A stretch of DNA of 64,000 bases from Holophagae bacterium (lineage in GTDB: Bacteria > Acidobacteriota > Holophagae > Acanthopleuribacterales > Acanthopleuribacteraceae). Below the pieces are notes generated by a model. The model had not been told where the DNA came from. It ran no database searches and saw nothing but the letters and a program-made list of their open reading frames with translations. Shown here one piece after another: positions 35,240 to 44,232 of the stretch; positions within the stretch are counted from its first letter, which is position 1, and each line of letters begins with the position of its first letter. Position numbers and translations under genes: made by a program. The stretch covers positions 868,001 to 932,000 of the forward strand of contig JAJCXM010000008.1 of NCBI GenBank assembly GCA_029263455.1. The letters are read 5' to 3'.

Positions 35240-35719
35240 GTGGACTCCGGCGAGTTTGACGCTCTGTATACGGAGCACAGTCGTGCACTCTTCAACACGG
35301 TATACCGGTGGCTGTGGCATGTTGAAGATAGCGAGGATGTGGTACACGAAGCTTTTGCACGCTTTTGGGAAAATAGGTTCGACGAGTCGATTTCCAATCG
35401 AAAGGCCTACCTCTTTCGCATGGCGTTGAATTTGGCCTCAAAGCGGAAACGTTGGCTAAGAATCCGCCATTTTTTCGATCTAAAAAAGGTGGAACTGTAC
35501 GTCTCTGACGCTGAGGAGACGCTCTTGGGTCGCGAAAGGGCTCTTCATATTAATAGAGCGATCGAGCGCCTTCCGGAAAAGCAAAAATCCGTTCTGTTGA
35601 TGATCCGCTTCGCAGAAATGAGTTATTCTGAGGTCGCTCAAGTGCTTGGTATATCGGAAGGTACGGTCGCTTCGCGTTTGCACCATGCGATAAAGGCTTT
35701 GAAAGAGGCGTTGCCATGA
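35240..35719 (+). CDS. ECF-type RNA polymerase sigma factor
   Basis: 159 residues. Region 2 contains FDALYTEHSRALFNTVYRWL and VEDSEDVVHEAFARFWEN. Region 4 contains RLPEKQKSVLLMIRFAEMSY and EVAQVLGISEGTVASRLHHA, a typical helix-turn-helix. The start is GTG at 35240 with GGGAG about 10 bases upstream. The stop overlaps the next gene's ATG by four bases, which points to coupled synthesis with a candidate anti-sigma protein. The genes it controls cannot be seen from this sequence. Confidence 0.88.
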   Translation: MDSGEFDALYTEHSRALFNTVYRWLWHVEDSEDVVHEAFARFWENRFDESISNRKAYLFRMALNLASKRKRWLRIRHFFDLKKVELYVSDAEETLLGRERALHINRAIERLPEKQKSVLLMIRFAEMSYSEVAQVLGISEGTVASRLHHAIKALKEALP

Positions 35720-36015
35720 ATATTGACGACCAAATTGTTGACATAAAACCACCAGATGGTGGACTGGCTAGAGCGCGTGCTTATCTTGATCGTGATCGTT
35801 TAGGTAGCCAGGTAAGAGCTATTTTTGTGACTGTGGCAGCCATGATATTAATCATCGCAGGTGTTGTTATTACGAATAGACAAATTCCGGACCCCATCCT
35901 TTCCGATTGCGCTCTTTTGGCCTTAAGGGCCCCATCACCAACAGAAAATATCTACCAACCACTGATCATCGATTCAACGGAACACGCTGTATACATGGTG
36001 GCTCGACTCCGCTGA
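35716..36015 (+). CDS. Small single-helix membrane protein, candidate anti-sigma factor
   Basis: 99 residues. A short N-terminal domain of about 37 residues (ARARAYLDRDRLGSQ) is followed by one membrane helix (AIFVTVAAMILIIAGVVI) and a short periplasmic tail of about 45 residues. It overlaps the ECF sigma gene by ATGA. This topology and position fit a minimal anti-sigma factor that holds the sigma factor at the membrane, but it has no recognised zinc-binding or FecR motif, so the role is inferred. Confidence 0.6.
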   Translation: MNIDDQIVDIKPPDGGLARARAYLDRDRLGSQVRAIFVTVAAMILIIAGVVITNRQIPDPILSDCALLALRAPSPTENIYQPLIIDSTEHAVYMVARLR

Positions 36016-36198
36016 TGTTTTCGGAAAAGCATTCTCGCCTTAATCCAAGACGCCAGTCGGTTTCTGGCCGTCTAGTTTGCAGACGTCTCGAATCGCTCCA
36101 TGTTCCCATCTGAATCCTCTGTTGAGAAATTCGCGAACAGTCGGCACCCTAATTGATACCTTGGATTCAATTTTCAAGACTGATGATCGGGCATAGCT

Positions 36199-36227
36199 TT
36201 GACTGTATTGTCCTTCTTGCGTGATTT
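36199..36227 (+). promoter_or_regulatory. Possible promoter of metal-efflux genes
   Basis: TTGACT (36199-36204) with TGATTT (36222-36227) after 17 bases lies just upstream of the small secreted protein gene. The -10 match is poor. The 228-base region before it shows no other signal. Confidence 0.25.
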
Positions 36228-36243
36228 GGTGTAGTCTTTGCCA

Positions 36244-36660
36244 ATGGGCAAACTGACATCATTAAAAATTCCGTTCGTGCTTGTCTTGACCATTCTGTGT
36301 TCGAGCGGATTACATGATGTGGTTCGTTGTATAGGTGAAGATGGACATTCTGAGCTGGAGCTCTCCGACTTAGAGGGCTGCTTCTCATGTATCGAAGAAG
36401 ATGACCATGATTCCTATTTAGTCAGTGCGCCTGAAGATGGGCATTGTGGTGTTTGCGTAGATATTCCTCTAAGCACCCCAACCTTCCTCAAATCACGCAG
36501 CGCCAAAGAAATGCCTGCAAAAAAGATCAAGCAACTATTTTCGCTGAATGTTGTTTGCAACCTACGATTTGTTCAGCTAAGGACCACGTCGACGAGGCTC
36601 GTATCGCAATCGGTTCGGCCTCAGTTAGCGCAGCTAAAAAGTACCATCCTCCTGATTTAG
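36244..36660 (+). CDS. Small secreted Cys/His protein of metal-efflux loci
   Basis: 138 residues from ATG 36244. A TTG at 36238 is also in frame. A signal peptide (IPFVLVLTILCSSG) precedes HDVVRCIGEDGHSELELSD, and then CFSCIEEDD and GHCGVCVDIPLS. Proteins with the CIGEDGH and C-x-x-C-x-DIPL motifs occur just before CusCBA/CzcCBA genes in several phyla; I recognise the type but not a function. The Cys, His and Asp/Glu groups suggest a metal-binding role in the envelope. It precedes the outer-membrane channel gene by 72 bases. Confidence 0.65.
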   Translation: MGKLTSLKIPFVLVLTILCSSGLHDVVRCIGEDGHSELELSDLEGCFSCIEEDDHDSYLVSAPEDGHCGVCVDIPLSTPTFLKSRSAKEMPAKKIKQLFSLNVVCNLRFVQLRTTSTRLVSQSVRPQLAQLKSTILLI

Positions 36661-36732
36661 AGCCGGACATTTGCGGCGAGCCCTAGAGTAGGGCATCGCT
36701 GCGTCCAGAGCAAAAAAATCTAAGGAGGATCT

Positions 36733-38049
36733 ATGAGATCTCTTTGCGTTTCCTGTGTACGCCTATTTATCTGTGCATGCTTGAGTCTTTACGGCCAAGA
36801 GCAAATCAAGCAACCGGCCCACATTGAGCCACTAACTGACGACAACGCGAAACCCAAACTAACGCTTAATCATGCAATCGAGTTGACCCTGGCTCAGAAT
36901 TCAGGCTTATTGGCTGCCGGGATCGAGGTCGAGGCGCTCGATTTGGAGATCGCGCAATCAATGCGGTTTCCGAACCCCGAATTGGAAATGGAAGTATCTG
37001 AATTCGCAGGAAGTGGCGAACGACACGGCTTCGGAGAATCAGAAACAACCTTAATCTTAAGTCAACCTATCCCCACGGCTGGAAAGACCCGAAAGAGGGC
37101 GCGAATCGCCGAGGTCAAAAGCGAGTTGGGTGACAGTCAATACCAACATACGCGTAATCAATTGACGGTCGATGTGGCAAAAGACTATTTCCGAACCCTG
37201 TCCATTCAAGAACGAATCCAGGTGGATCTGGAGCTGCTCCGCCTCAGTGAACAGACATACAAAACGGTGTCGGACCGTGTCGAAGCAGGTCGGGTTTCTC
37301 CGTTGGAGCAAACCAAGGCAAGAGTCGAACTTGTGCGCGCTCAAATTAAACTAGACGTGACGAAAATGGAGTTGTCCACAGCGCGTGTTAGATTGGCGTC
37401 ACATTGGGGCGAACTCGAACCAGGTTTTGACCAGGTGGCAGGTAATTTACACCTGCCTGATGCGTTGCCAGTGTTGGCTGAACTCAAAGTTTCGCTAGCC
37501 AGCAACCCCGAATACTTGCGTTGGTCACAAGAGCTAGACCTCAAAAAGGCAAACTTCGAATACGAACGAGCATTGCGTATTCCCGACCTCTCTGTACGTG
37601 CTGGCTATCAGAAATTCAACGACCGCAACGAGCAGTCGATTGTTTTCGGATTGTCAGTCCCAATCCATTTGTTTAACCGCAACAAGAACTCTATTGCCGC
37701 CGCGGCTCGGCGCATGAATGCCTCCGAATATATAGTCCAGGAAGTCGAAGTCCAACTCCATTTGGATCTACAAGACACATTCCAAGCGCTGCGATCAAGC
37801 TATCAAAGTGCGCTTGTGTTCAGGGATGAAATTGTACCGGTGGCTGAACAAGCCTTCCATGCATCGACGGAGGGTTACAAGGCTGGCAAATTCGGGTTCT
37901 TAGACGTGTTGGACGCACAACAAACTTTATTTCAAACCAAAGCCGAGTTTCTGGATGTCATGGATGATTTTTTCCATAACTTAACTGAGCTGGCTCGGAT
38001 TGCTGGGTCCGACTATTTGCATCTGTGGTTGGGGGTTGATCATGAGTAA
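36733..38049 (+). CDS. czcC: Outer-membrane efflux protein, CzcC-like
   Basis: 438 residues, TolC-like channel of an RND heavy-metal efflux system. A signal region is followed by TLNHAIELTLAQNSGLLA, then two repeats of long helices with AYKTVSDRVEAGRVSPLEQTK-like and EGYKAGKFGFLDVLDAQQTL segments characteristic of the family. The ATG has AAGGAGG six bases upstream, a strong site. Its stop overlaps the start of the membrane-fusion gene. The symbol follows the CzcCBA set; the metal is not determined. Confidence 0.87.
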   Translation: MRSLCVSCVRLFICACLSLYGQEQIKQPAHIEPLTDDNAKPKLTLNHAIELTLAQNSGLLAAGIEVEALDLEIAQSMRFPNPELEMEVSEFAGSGERHGFGESETTLILSQPIPTAGKTRKRARIAEVKSELGDSQYQHTRNQLTVDVAKDYFRTLSIQERIQVDLELLRLSEQTYKTVSDRVEAGRVSPLEQTKARVELVRAQIKLDVTKMELSTARVRLASHWGELEPGFDQVAGNLHLPDALPVLAELKVSLASNPEYLRWSQELDLKKANFEYERALRIPDLSVRAGYQKFNDRNEQSIVFGLSVPIHLFNRNKNSIAAAARRMNASEYIVQEVEVQLHLDLQDTFQALRSSYQSALVFRDEIVPVAEQAFHASTEGYKAGKFGFLDVLDAQQTLFQTKAEFLDVMDDFFHNLTELARIAGSDYLHLWLGVDHE

Positions 38050-39193
38050 ATTCACAATAAGTCTCCTTATTTGCGGCTTAATGTCATTGTTGATGCGCGC
38101 ACAAGACCATGATGAACATCAGGACATCGTTCATCTTGACGGCCGCAAAATGAGCGGGCTTAATCTCAGTGTCGCCCGCGTCCAGTCGGGTAATTTCAAT
38201 GAACTTTGCGAATTGCCAGCAACCATCAAGTTCATACCTCAAAAAGTGGTCCATTTGACGCCGCGCGTTCCTGGCCTGGTAGGTAGCGTGTATGTCAAAC
38301 AAGGTGACTGGGTCAGTAAAGGACAGGTACTCGCGATTTTGGAGAGTCAGGCCTTGGGTACGGCTAAATCATCGTATTTATCTGCTGTTGCAAGGCAGAA
38401 CCTATACGAAAAGACGTTCATACGTGAAAAACAGCTGTGGGAACGTAAGATCTCGCCGGAACAGGACTTCTTGGAAGCCGAGAATCGTTGGGAAGAAAGT
38501 AGGATCGAGGTCAATGAACGTAGACAAGCTTTACTTGTGTTTGGGTTAACCAAGAAAGAGATCGCACACGTTGCTGATGCTCAAGACCATGAATTGATTC
38601 AGTACACGTTTAAAGCTCCATTCAGTGGGGTCGTGACCGATGCGCACATCACCAAGGGTGAATTTCTGAATGTAGAGTCCACTGCTTTTGTCATCGTAGA
38701 CCCCAGCCAAGTTTGGGTAGTAGGACAGGTGTTTGAAAAAGACTTACACCGCGTTGATGTCGGACAGAAGGTAATTGTCAGCGTGGATGCTTATCCGGAC
38801 CGCATCGTTGAGGGCACCATCGATTACGTTTCAGCCGCGCTCAATAACGAAACACGATCCGCTGAAACAAGAGTTGTCATTCAAAATGAGAACGGCCTGT
38901 TCAAGAGCGAAATGTTCGCTCGCTTAACCCTATTTGTTGACCATACCAATCAGTCAGACGGGCTGCTACTGCCCGTGGCTGGGATCCAACGCACTGAATC
39001 TGGGCCTGTTGTATTCAAGCAAGTTGGCGAAGACGAATATCAACAAATACCCATCGTGATTGTCAAAAAAGGCAAGGACCTTGCCGAAGTCAAGGGTCCA
39101 TTGACCACAGCAGATTCGATTGCGGTTGGCGATGTATTCATCCTTAGGTCAGAGCTTCAGAAAAGTGAAATGAGCGAAAGCCATAGCCATTAA
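38042..39193 (+). CDS. czcB: Membrane-fusion protein, CzcB-like
   Basis: 383 residues. The start is ATG at 38042, overlapping the czcC stop; an earlier in-frame start lies inside czcC. A signal peptide (KFTISLLICGLMSLLMRAQ) is followed by a His-rich segment (DHDEHQD). The lipoyl-like hairpin halves include YVKQGDWVSKGQVLAILES and YTFKAPFSGVVTDAHITKGE. The C-terminal part has ESHSH near the end, which could bind metal. It bridges the inner-membrane pump and the outer-membrane channel. The pump gene follows after 15 bases. Confidence 0.87.
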   Translation: MSKFTISLLICGLMSLLMRAQDHDEHQDIVHLDGRKMSGLNLSVARVQSGNFNELCELPATIKFIPQKVVHLTPRVPGLVGSVYVKQGDWVSKGQVLAILESQALGTAKSSYLSAVARQNLYEKTFIREKQLWERKISPEQDFLEAENRWEESRIEVNERRQALLVFGLTKKEIAHVADAQDHELIQYTFKAPFSGVVTDAHITKGEFLNVESTAFVIVDPSQVWVVGQVFEKDLHRVDVGQKVIVSVDAYPDRIVEGTIDYVSAALNNETRSAETRVVIQNENGLFKSEMFARLTLFVDHTNQSDGLLLPVAGIQRTESGPVVFKQVGEDEYQQIPIVIVKKGKDLAEVKGPLTTADSIAVGDVFILRSELQKSEMSESHSH

Positions 39194-39208
39194 AAGGAGG
39201 GTCGAGAA

Positions 39209-42200
39209 ATGCGTAAATTAGTTAATTTTTCGCTGGATAACCCAGTACTCGTCATCGCAGCTTGGCTCCTGATGGCCGGTTTGGGTCTGTTTTCACTTTC
39301 GACGCTACCCATCGACGCTGTCCCAGATGTGACCAATGTCCAAGTTCAAATCCTCACCAACTCGCCAGGATTACCACCGGAAGATGTAGAACGTTTCATC
39401 ACTTTTCCGGTAGAAACGGCCATGAGTGGCTTGCCTGAGCTTGATGAAATACGTTCGGTTTCTAAATTTGGATTGTCCGTCGTGACCGTGGTGTTCAAGG
39501 AGAAGACGGATATCTATTGGGCTCGTCAACTAGTCGGCGAACGCCTGAACCGGGCTATTGAAGAGATTCCTGAAGGCTATGGCCACCCCGAAATGGGCCC
39601 GATCTCGACAGGACTAGGCGAGATTTACCAATTCGAGGTACGCGGAGAAGGCTATTCACCGATGGATCTGAGGAATATCCTCGACTGGACCGTGAACTAC
39701 CAATTGAGAACCGTGCCCGGCGTGGTGGAGGTCAATTCCTTTGGTGGTGAGTTGATGACCTACCAAGTAACTGTCAACCCCAACCTGCTAAACAAGTATC
39801 ACCTGACCCTGCAAGACGTATTTGCGGCATTGGAGACCAATAACCGCAATGTGGGCGGTGGTTATATCGAGAGTCAGGGGGAGCAATACCTGATTAGGGG
39901 CGAAGGCCTAATTACCTCGCTAAATGACCTACAGAAAGTCGTGCTTAAACATGATCCAGACGCCAATGCACCCGTATTGATTGAGCATATTGGTGAAGTG
40001 GAGCATGCACCGCTGATCAGACAAGGCGCCGTTACCCGAGATGGTAAGGGTGAGGTGGTCATAGGCATTGTGATGATGTTAATGGGCGAAAACTCGCGCG
40101 TGGTGTCAAAGCGCGTCGATGCAAAGATCAAGAAAATCCAAGCCTCTTTACCTGAAGGGGTCAGCATCCACACTTTCTACGACCGCACAGATTTGGTTGA
40201 TCGGACCATTAAGACCGTATCGACAAACCTACTTGAAGGTGGGCTGCTGGTGGTGTTGGTGCTTTTACTTCTGCTTGGTAGCTTTAGAGGCGGTTTCATT
40301 GTGGCCTTGTCGATTCCGCTATCGATGCTTGTCGCTTTTACCGTCATGCGTGTCGTGGGTGTGAGCGGTAACTTGATGAGTCTCGGTGCGCTTGATTTTG
40401 GCTTAATCGTGGATGGCTCGGTTGTGATGATCGAAAACGTGGTGCGCAATTTACACCAGCAACGCGATCAGTCATTGTCGCATCTGGAAAAAGTACGTCG
40501 CGCTTGCCTTGAGGTTACTCGACCGGTTGTCTTTGCCGTCAGCATCATCATTCTGGTCTACATACCCATCCTAGCTTTGACGGGAATCGAAGGTAAGATG
40601 TTTAAGCCCATGGCGTTAACGGTTGTTTTCGCCTTGGTGGCGTCCTTGTTCTGCGCCTTGACGCTGATGCCGGTTCTGGCGTCTTTGTTTCTGAAGAATG
40701 TCAAAGAGAAACAGCCACTGCTCTATCGGATTAGTAGACGGTTGTATGTGCCTCTATTGAAGCGGGTGACGCCGAGACCCGTCATCACATTAACGGCGTC
40801 TTTGTTGGTTTTTGCCGTCAGCATGGCGATGACGCCCTTTATGGGTGCCGAGTTCATCCCAAAGCTGGATGAGGGTGCGATCGCCATGCAGGTATGGCGA
40901 CTACCTAGCATTTCGCTTGAGAAATCAAACCAGATTAGTGCCCAAGTGGAACGGGTGATCTTGGAGGAGTTCCCGGAAGTGGAAACAGTCATCTCACGAA
41001 CGGGACGGGCTGAAATTGCCACCGATCCTATGGGTGTTGAAATTAGTGACGTTTTTGTCTTCCTGCGTGCTCGGGAAGACTGGCGTTTTAAGAGTAAAGA
41101 AGAGCTGGTTGAAGCCATAGACCATCACTTACAAGAATCGGTCGCAGGCGCTAAGTTCAGCTTTTCGCAACCTATTGAACTCAGAGTTTCGGAACTGATC
41201 TCGGGCGTGAGAAGTGATCTTGCCATCAAGATCTATGGCGATGATCTGGCGCATATGAAACAGAAGGCTGACGAAGTCGTTGAGATCTTGAGCGAAATTG
41301 AAGGTGCTGCAGATGTGAAAGCTGAGCAGGTAGATGGCTTGCCCACCTTAAGGATCCAGGTGGATCGCGCTAGCTTGGCAAGATACGGCGTGCTTGCGGA
41401 CGACGTGTTGGACGTGGTGGACTCGCTGGGCGGTCATCGAGTTGGAACCATCATGGATGGCCAAAAACGATTCGACCTTCAAGTGAGAATTGATCCTGCT
41501 TTCCGGAGCGATATTGATAAGATCAGCAACCTATTAATCGGTAGCTCGGGCAACGCTCATCAACGGCAGATACCACTGGCACAATTAGCAGAAATAGGAA
41601 TTGAAGAGGGCCCAGCGCAAATTAGCCGCGACCAGATAAGTCGCAGGGTGAGCATTGAAGCCAATGTCCGCGGACGCGACCTTGCCTCTTTCGTCAATGA
41701 AGCTCAGATCAAATTAGAAAGTGAGTTTAAGTTGCCAGAAGGTTGGTTCCTAAGTTGGAGTGGTCAGTTCGAAAATCTTCAGGCCGCCTCCAAGCGCTTG
41801 GCAATCTTAGTTCCGGTTGTTCTAGCGCTGATATTCCTGGTGCTTTACACGGCTTTTGGGTCGGCTAGATTGGCGACGCTCATCTACCTCAACGTGCCCT
41901 TGGCGATTAGTGGCGGCATCTTTGCGCTCTTTGTGCGAGGCTATCCGTTTTCCATATCAGCAGGCGTTGGATTCATTGCTTTGTTTGGTGTTGCGGTCTT
42001 GAATGGTGTGGTTTTGGTGTCACGTATTCATGACTTGCAACTAACGGGTGTGAAGATAACGGAGGCGGCAATGGAAGGTGCGATCAATCGACTGCGTCCA
42101 GTTCTTATGACCGCTTTGGTGGCTTCGTTGGGCTTTGTGCCGATGGCGTTGGCGACTAGTGCGGGAGCGGAAGTGCAAAGGCCTTTAGCGACGGTGGTCA

Positions 42201-42289
42201 TCGGCGGTCTGGTGACGTCAACGCTTTTGACGCTATTTGTGATACCAACCCTTTACCGTTGGTTCGGCAAGGAAGTACCGAACAAATAA
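39209..42289 (+). CDS. czcA: Heavy-metal RND efflux pump, CzcA-like
   Basis: 1026 residues. It exports divalent or monovalent metal ions using the proton gradient. TM4 carries DFGLIVDGSVVMIENVV (D396, D402, E409), the proton-relay motif typical of the HME branch. Two large periplasmic loops separate the helix blocks. AAAGGAGGG precedes the ATG. Whether it handles Zn/Co/Cd, Ni or Cu/Ag cannot be decided from the motif alone. It completes a cznCBA-like operon with the two preceding genes. Confidence 0.9.
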   Translation: MRKLVNFSLDNPVLVIAAWLLMAGLGLFSLSTLPIDAVPDVTNVQVQILTNSPGLPPEDVERFITFPVETAMSGLPELDEIRSVSKFGLSVVTVVFKEKTDIYWARQLVGERLNRAIEEIPEGYGHPEMGPISTGLGEIYQFEVRGEGYSPMDLRNILDWTVNYQLRTVPGVVEVNSFGGELMTYQVTVNPNLLNKYHLTLQDVFAALETNNRNVGGGYIESQGEQYLIRGEGLITSLNDLQKVVLKHDPDANAPVLIEHIGEVEHAPLIRQGAVTRDGKGEVVIGIVMMLMGENSRVVSKRVDAKIKKIQASLPEGVSIHTFYDRTDLVDRTIKTVSTNLLEGGLLVVLVLLLLLGSFRGGFIVALSIPLSMLVAFTVMRVVGVSGNLMSLGALDFGLIVDGSVVMIENVVRNLHQQRDQSLSHLEKVRRACLEVTRPVVFAVSIIILVYIPILALTGIEGKMFKPMALTVVFALVASLFCALTLMPVLASLFLKNVKEKQPLLYRISRRLYVPLLKRVTPRPVITLTASLLVFAVSMAMTPFMGAEFIPKLDEGAIAMQVWRLPSISLEKSNQISAQVERVILEEFPEVETVISRTGRAEIATDPMGVEISDVFVFLRAREDWRFKSKEELVEAIDHHLQESVAGAKFSFSQPIELRVSELISGVRSDLAIKIYGDDLAHMKQKADEVVEILSEIEGAADVKAEQVDGLPTLRIQVDRASLARYGVLADDVLDVVDSLGGHRVGTIMDGQKRFDLQVRIDPAFRSDIDKISNLLIGSSGNAHQRQIPLAQLAEIGIEEGPAQISRDQISRRVSIEANVRGRDLASFVNEAQIKLESEFKLPEGWFLSWSGQFENLQAASKRLAILVPVVLALIFLVLYTAFGSARLATLIYLNVPLAISGGIFALFVRGYPFSISAGVGFIALFGVAVLNGVVLVSRIHDLQLTGVKITEAAMEGAINRLRPVLMTALVASLGFVPMALATSAGAEVQRPLATVVIGGLVTSTLLTLFVIPTLYRWFGKEVPNK

Positions 42290-42309
42290 AGAACCCACAA
42301 TCAGTCGTG

Positions 42310-42369
42310 CCGCTCAAAGAAAACCAAGCGGTACGGCAATTGCCCCTAACTTTTAGCGAAATCGTTAGG
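42310..42369 (+). terminator. Tandem hairpins after the efflux pump gene
   Basis: CCGCT (42310-42314) pairs with AGCGG (42327-42331). CCTAAC (42345-42350) pairs with GTTAGG (42364-42369) and is followed by TTCTTT. Both are short. Together they may terminate or weaken transcription between the pump gene and the next gene. Confidence 0.3.
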
Positions 42370-42435
42370 TTCTTTGCAATACGCTTGGCGTGTTCTTTGC
42401 TCGATTGTGGTGAAACGGTTTGGAGATTTGTAGAT

Positions 42436-44232
42436 ATGCTATTTAGTTTGTCCGTTTGGGCTTTGTACGCGGCTCAAGTGAGTCCCGGTGATGGCTGGAT
42501 CCCACACATCATTCCGCCGAATTCACTTTATTCGATGTCGCTGTTTATCAGTAATCCCAACAATTCTCCAGCAAGGGTGACAATTCAGCCTTACGAGCGG
42601 ACCGGAGAGCTTGGAACAACTATCACTATCGATTTGGCTGCCAAGGAAAGCCGTCAAATGTATGCCATTGACTTGTTTGAGCCAGCAACCAGCCATGCCT
42701 GGGTTGGCACAGCTGGCTGTGATGTCTATTGGTCTTACGACTTGGTGGAGAACCCATCAAGGCAACCTCTTTTTGCTATCGACTCGAGCAGGATCTATGG
42801 AGCGACTTTTGATTGGCGAACAGGCGTCGAAGGTGGATTTGGTGTTGCGGTGGTTAATCTGTCCGCTTCCGTTTCTGAACTGGCCTTGACGGTTACAACG
42901 TTGGCGGGCGTTCTCGTCCGTAGTCAGCTTATCCCGATTGGACCTTATGAAAAGATATTGATCGATGAAGCAAAGTTGTGTTGTGCCGATGACGTGCTGT
43001 TCAATCTTCGCTGCGACCAGCAGTTAGCGCTACTTGCTGCACAACGTTCCTGGTCAGGAGCTGCCAGTAGTTTCTTCCCACGAATGCCCATCGAAGAGTT
43101 GCAAGTCCATGCTTCTGAAGTGGTTGATTTTCCTGACCCTGTCCTAAAAGCATTAATGATTGAACTCGCCGACAAGGGCGTGGTTGACGGACAAGTGACC
43201 CTAACAGAGCTAGCCTTAGTCACCGAACTTGAGATTCCGTGGCCTTCAGGAGACGTTGTTCGTTCACTTGAGGGTCTGCAAGCATGTGTCAACCTCAAAA
43301 CTTTTCATTGTTCTGGTCTTATCTCGTCAATTGAGCCGATTGCTGATCTAAGTAGCTTGGAAGAACTCGTTTTTCCCTGGTGCCCTGGACTCGCAGAAAC
43401 ACCGCAAGATTGGACCAGCCCTTCATTGAAGAAACTCGATCTCAAACGCACCGATGTCCGAGCTCCGGATCTTACGGGCTTGAAAGTGCTTGAAGAGTTG
43501 AACCTGAGCGGGGTCGCAGTCGACCTGACCCTTACCCAACTACCCGACTCTCTTCGAATACTGAAGTTGTCTGGTTGCAACATTCAATCAATTCCAGAAA
43601 ACTATTTTTCCCAGCTATACCAATTGGAATCATTGGACCTGGTGTTTAATCAGTCCATTGTCATCTTAGGTGTTGAGCTGCCAGACTCGCTTCGTTCGTT
43701 AAACCTTTCGAGTTGTAACTTGTTCGACCTAGAACTGACATTGCCATATCTGCAGTCATTGAATTTGAATAGTAATCACCTATCTCAGCTTCCGTCAGCC
43801 GACAGCTTTTCAAGTCTGCAGGAACTTTCGGCGTCTTACAATTCACTGCAATCATTATCAGAATTAACAAACTACACAAATTTGGTCAATTTTGAAGCCA
43901 TTGGCTGCTCTATTAGACAAATACCGCAGGGTTTGCGACTTCCTAAACTGATGTCGCTCGTTCTGATGGACAATCCAATTGCAGAGCTCCCTGACTTGAG
44001 CGGACTGTCCAATTTAGGACACATTTCGCTGTATCGCTGTGCATTGAAGGTGATTACGCCGTTATTAGATTTGCCACAAATCAACTATGTCGATATTTCT
44101 TTCAACCAGATTCAGTCCGATCAGTGTTACGTCATTGATCTATTGAAAGAAAAAGCGACCGTTATTTATCGCCGTCAAGACGGAGCGAGGTTGGATTGCA
44201 ATAGCCCAGTTCAAGCGGAGGCGGACCTTTGA
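42436..44232 (+). CDS. Secreted leucine-rich-repeat protein
   Basis: 598 residues from ATG 42436, which has GGAG upstream; the frame is open further upstream into czcA but that part is not supported. The N-terminus MLFSLSVWALYAAQ is a signal peptide. Residues 20-215 form a beta-rich domain (SLYSMSLFISNPNNSPARVT). Residues about 285-575 contain many irregular leucine-rich repeats (SLEELVFPWCP, LEELNLSGVAVD, LQSLNLNSNHLSQLP, LGHISLYRCAL). Such exported LRR proteins usually bind other proteins at the cell surface. The stop overlaps the next gene's start, TGATG, so the two are coupled. Confidence 0.75.
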   Translation: MLFSLSVWALYAAQVSPGDGWIPHIIPPNSLYSMSLFISNPNNSPARVTIQPYERTGELGTTITIDLAAKESRQMYAIDLFEPATSHAWVGTAGCDVYWSYDLVENPSRQPLFAIDSSRIYGATFDWRTGVEGGFGVAVVNLSASVSELALTVTTLAGVLVRSQLIPIGPYEKILIDEAKLCCADDVLFNLRCDQQLALLAAQRSWSGAASSFFPRMPIEELQVHASEVVDFPDPVLKALMIELADKGVVDGQVTLTELALVTELEIPWPSGDVVRSLEGLQACVNLKTFHCSGLISSIEPIADLSSLEELVFPWCPGLAETPQDWTSPSLKKLDLKRTDVRAPDLTGLKVLEELNLSGVAVDLTLTQLPDSLRILKLSGCNIQSIPENYFSQLYQLESLDLVFNQSIVILGVELPDSLRSLNLSSCNLFDLELTLPYLQSLNLNSNHLSQLPSADSFSSLQELSASYNSLQSLSELTNYTNLVNFEAIGCSIRQIPQGLRLPKLMSLVLMDNPIAELPDLSGLSNLGHISLYRCALKVITPLLDLPQINYVDISFNQIQSDQCYVIDLLKEKATVIYRRQDGARLDCNSPVQAEADL

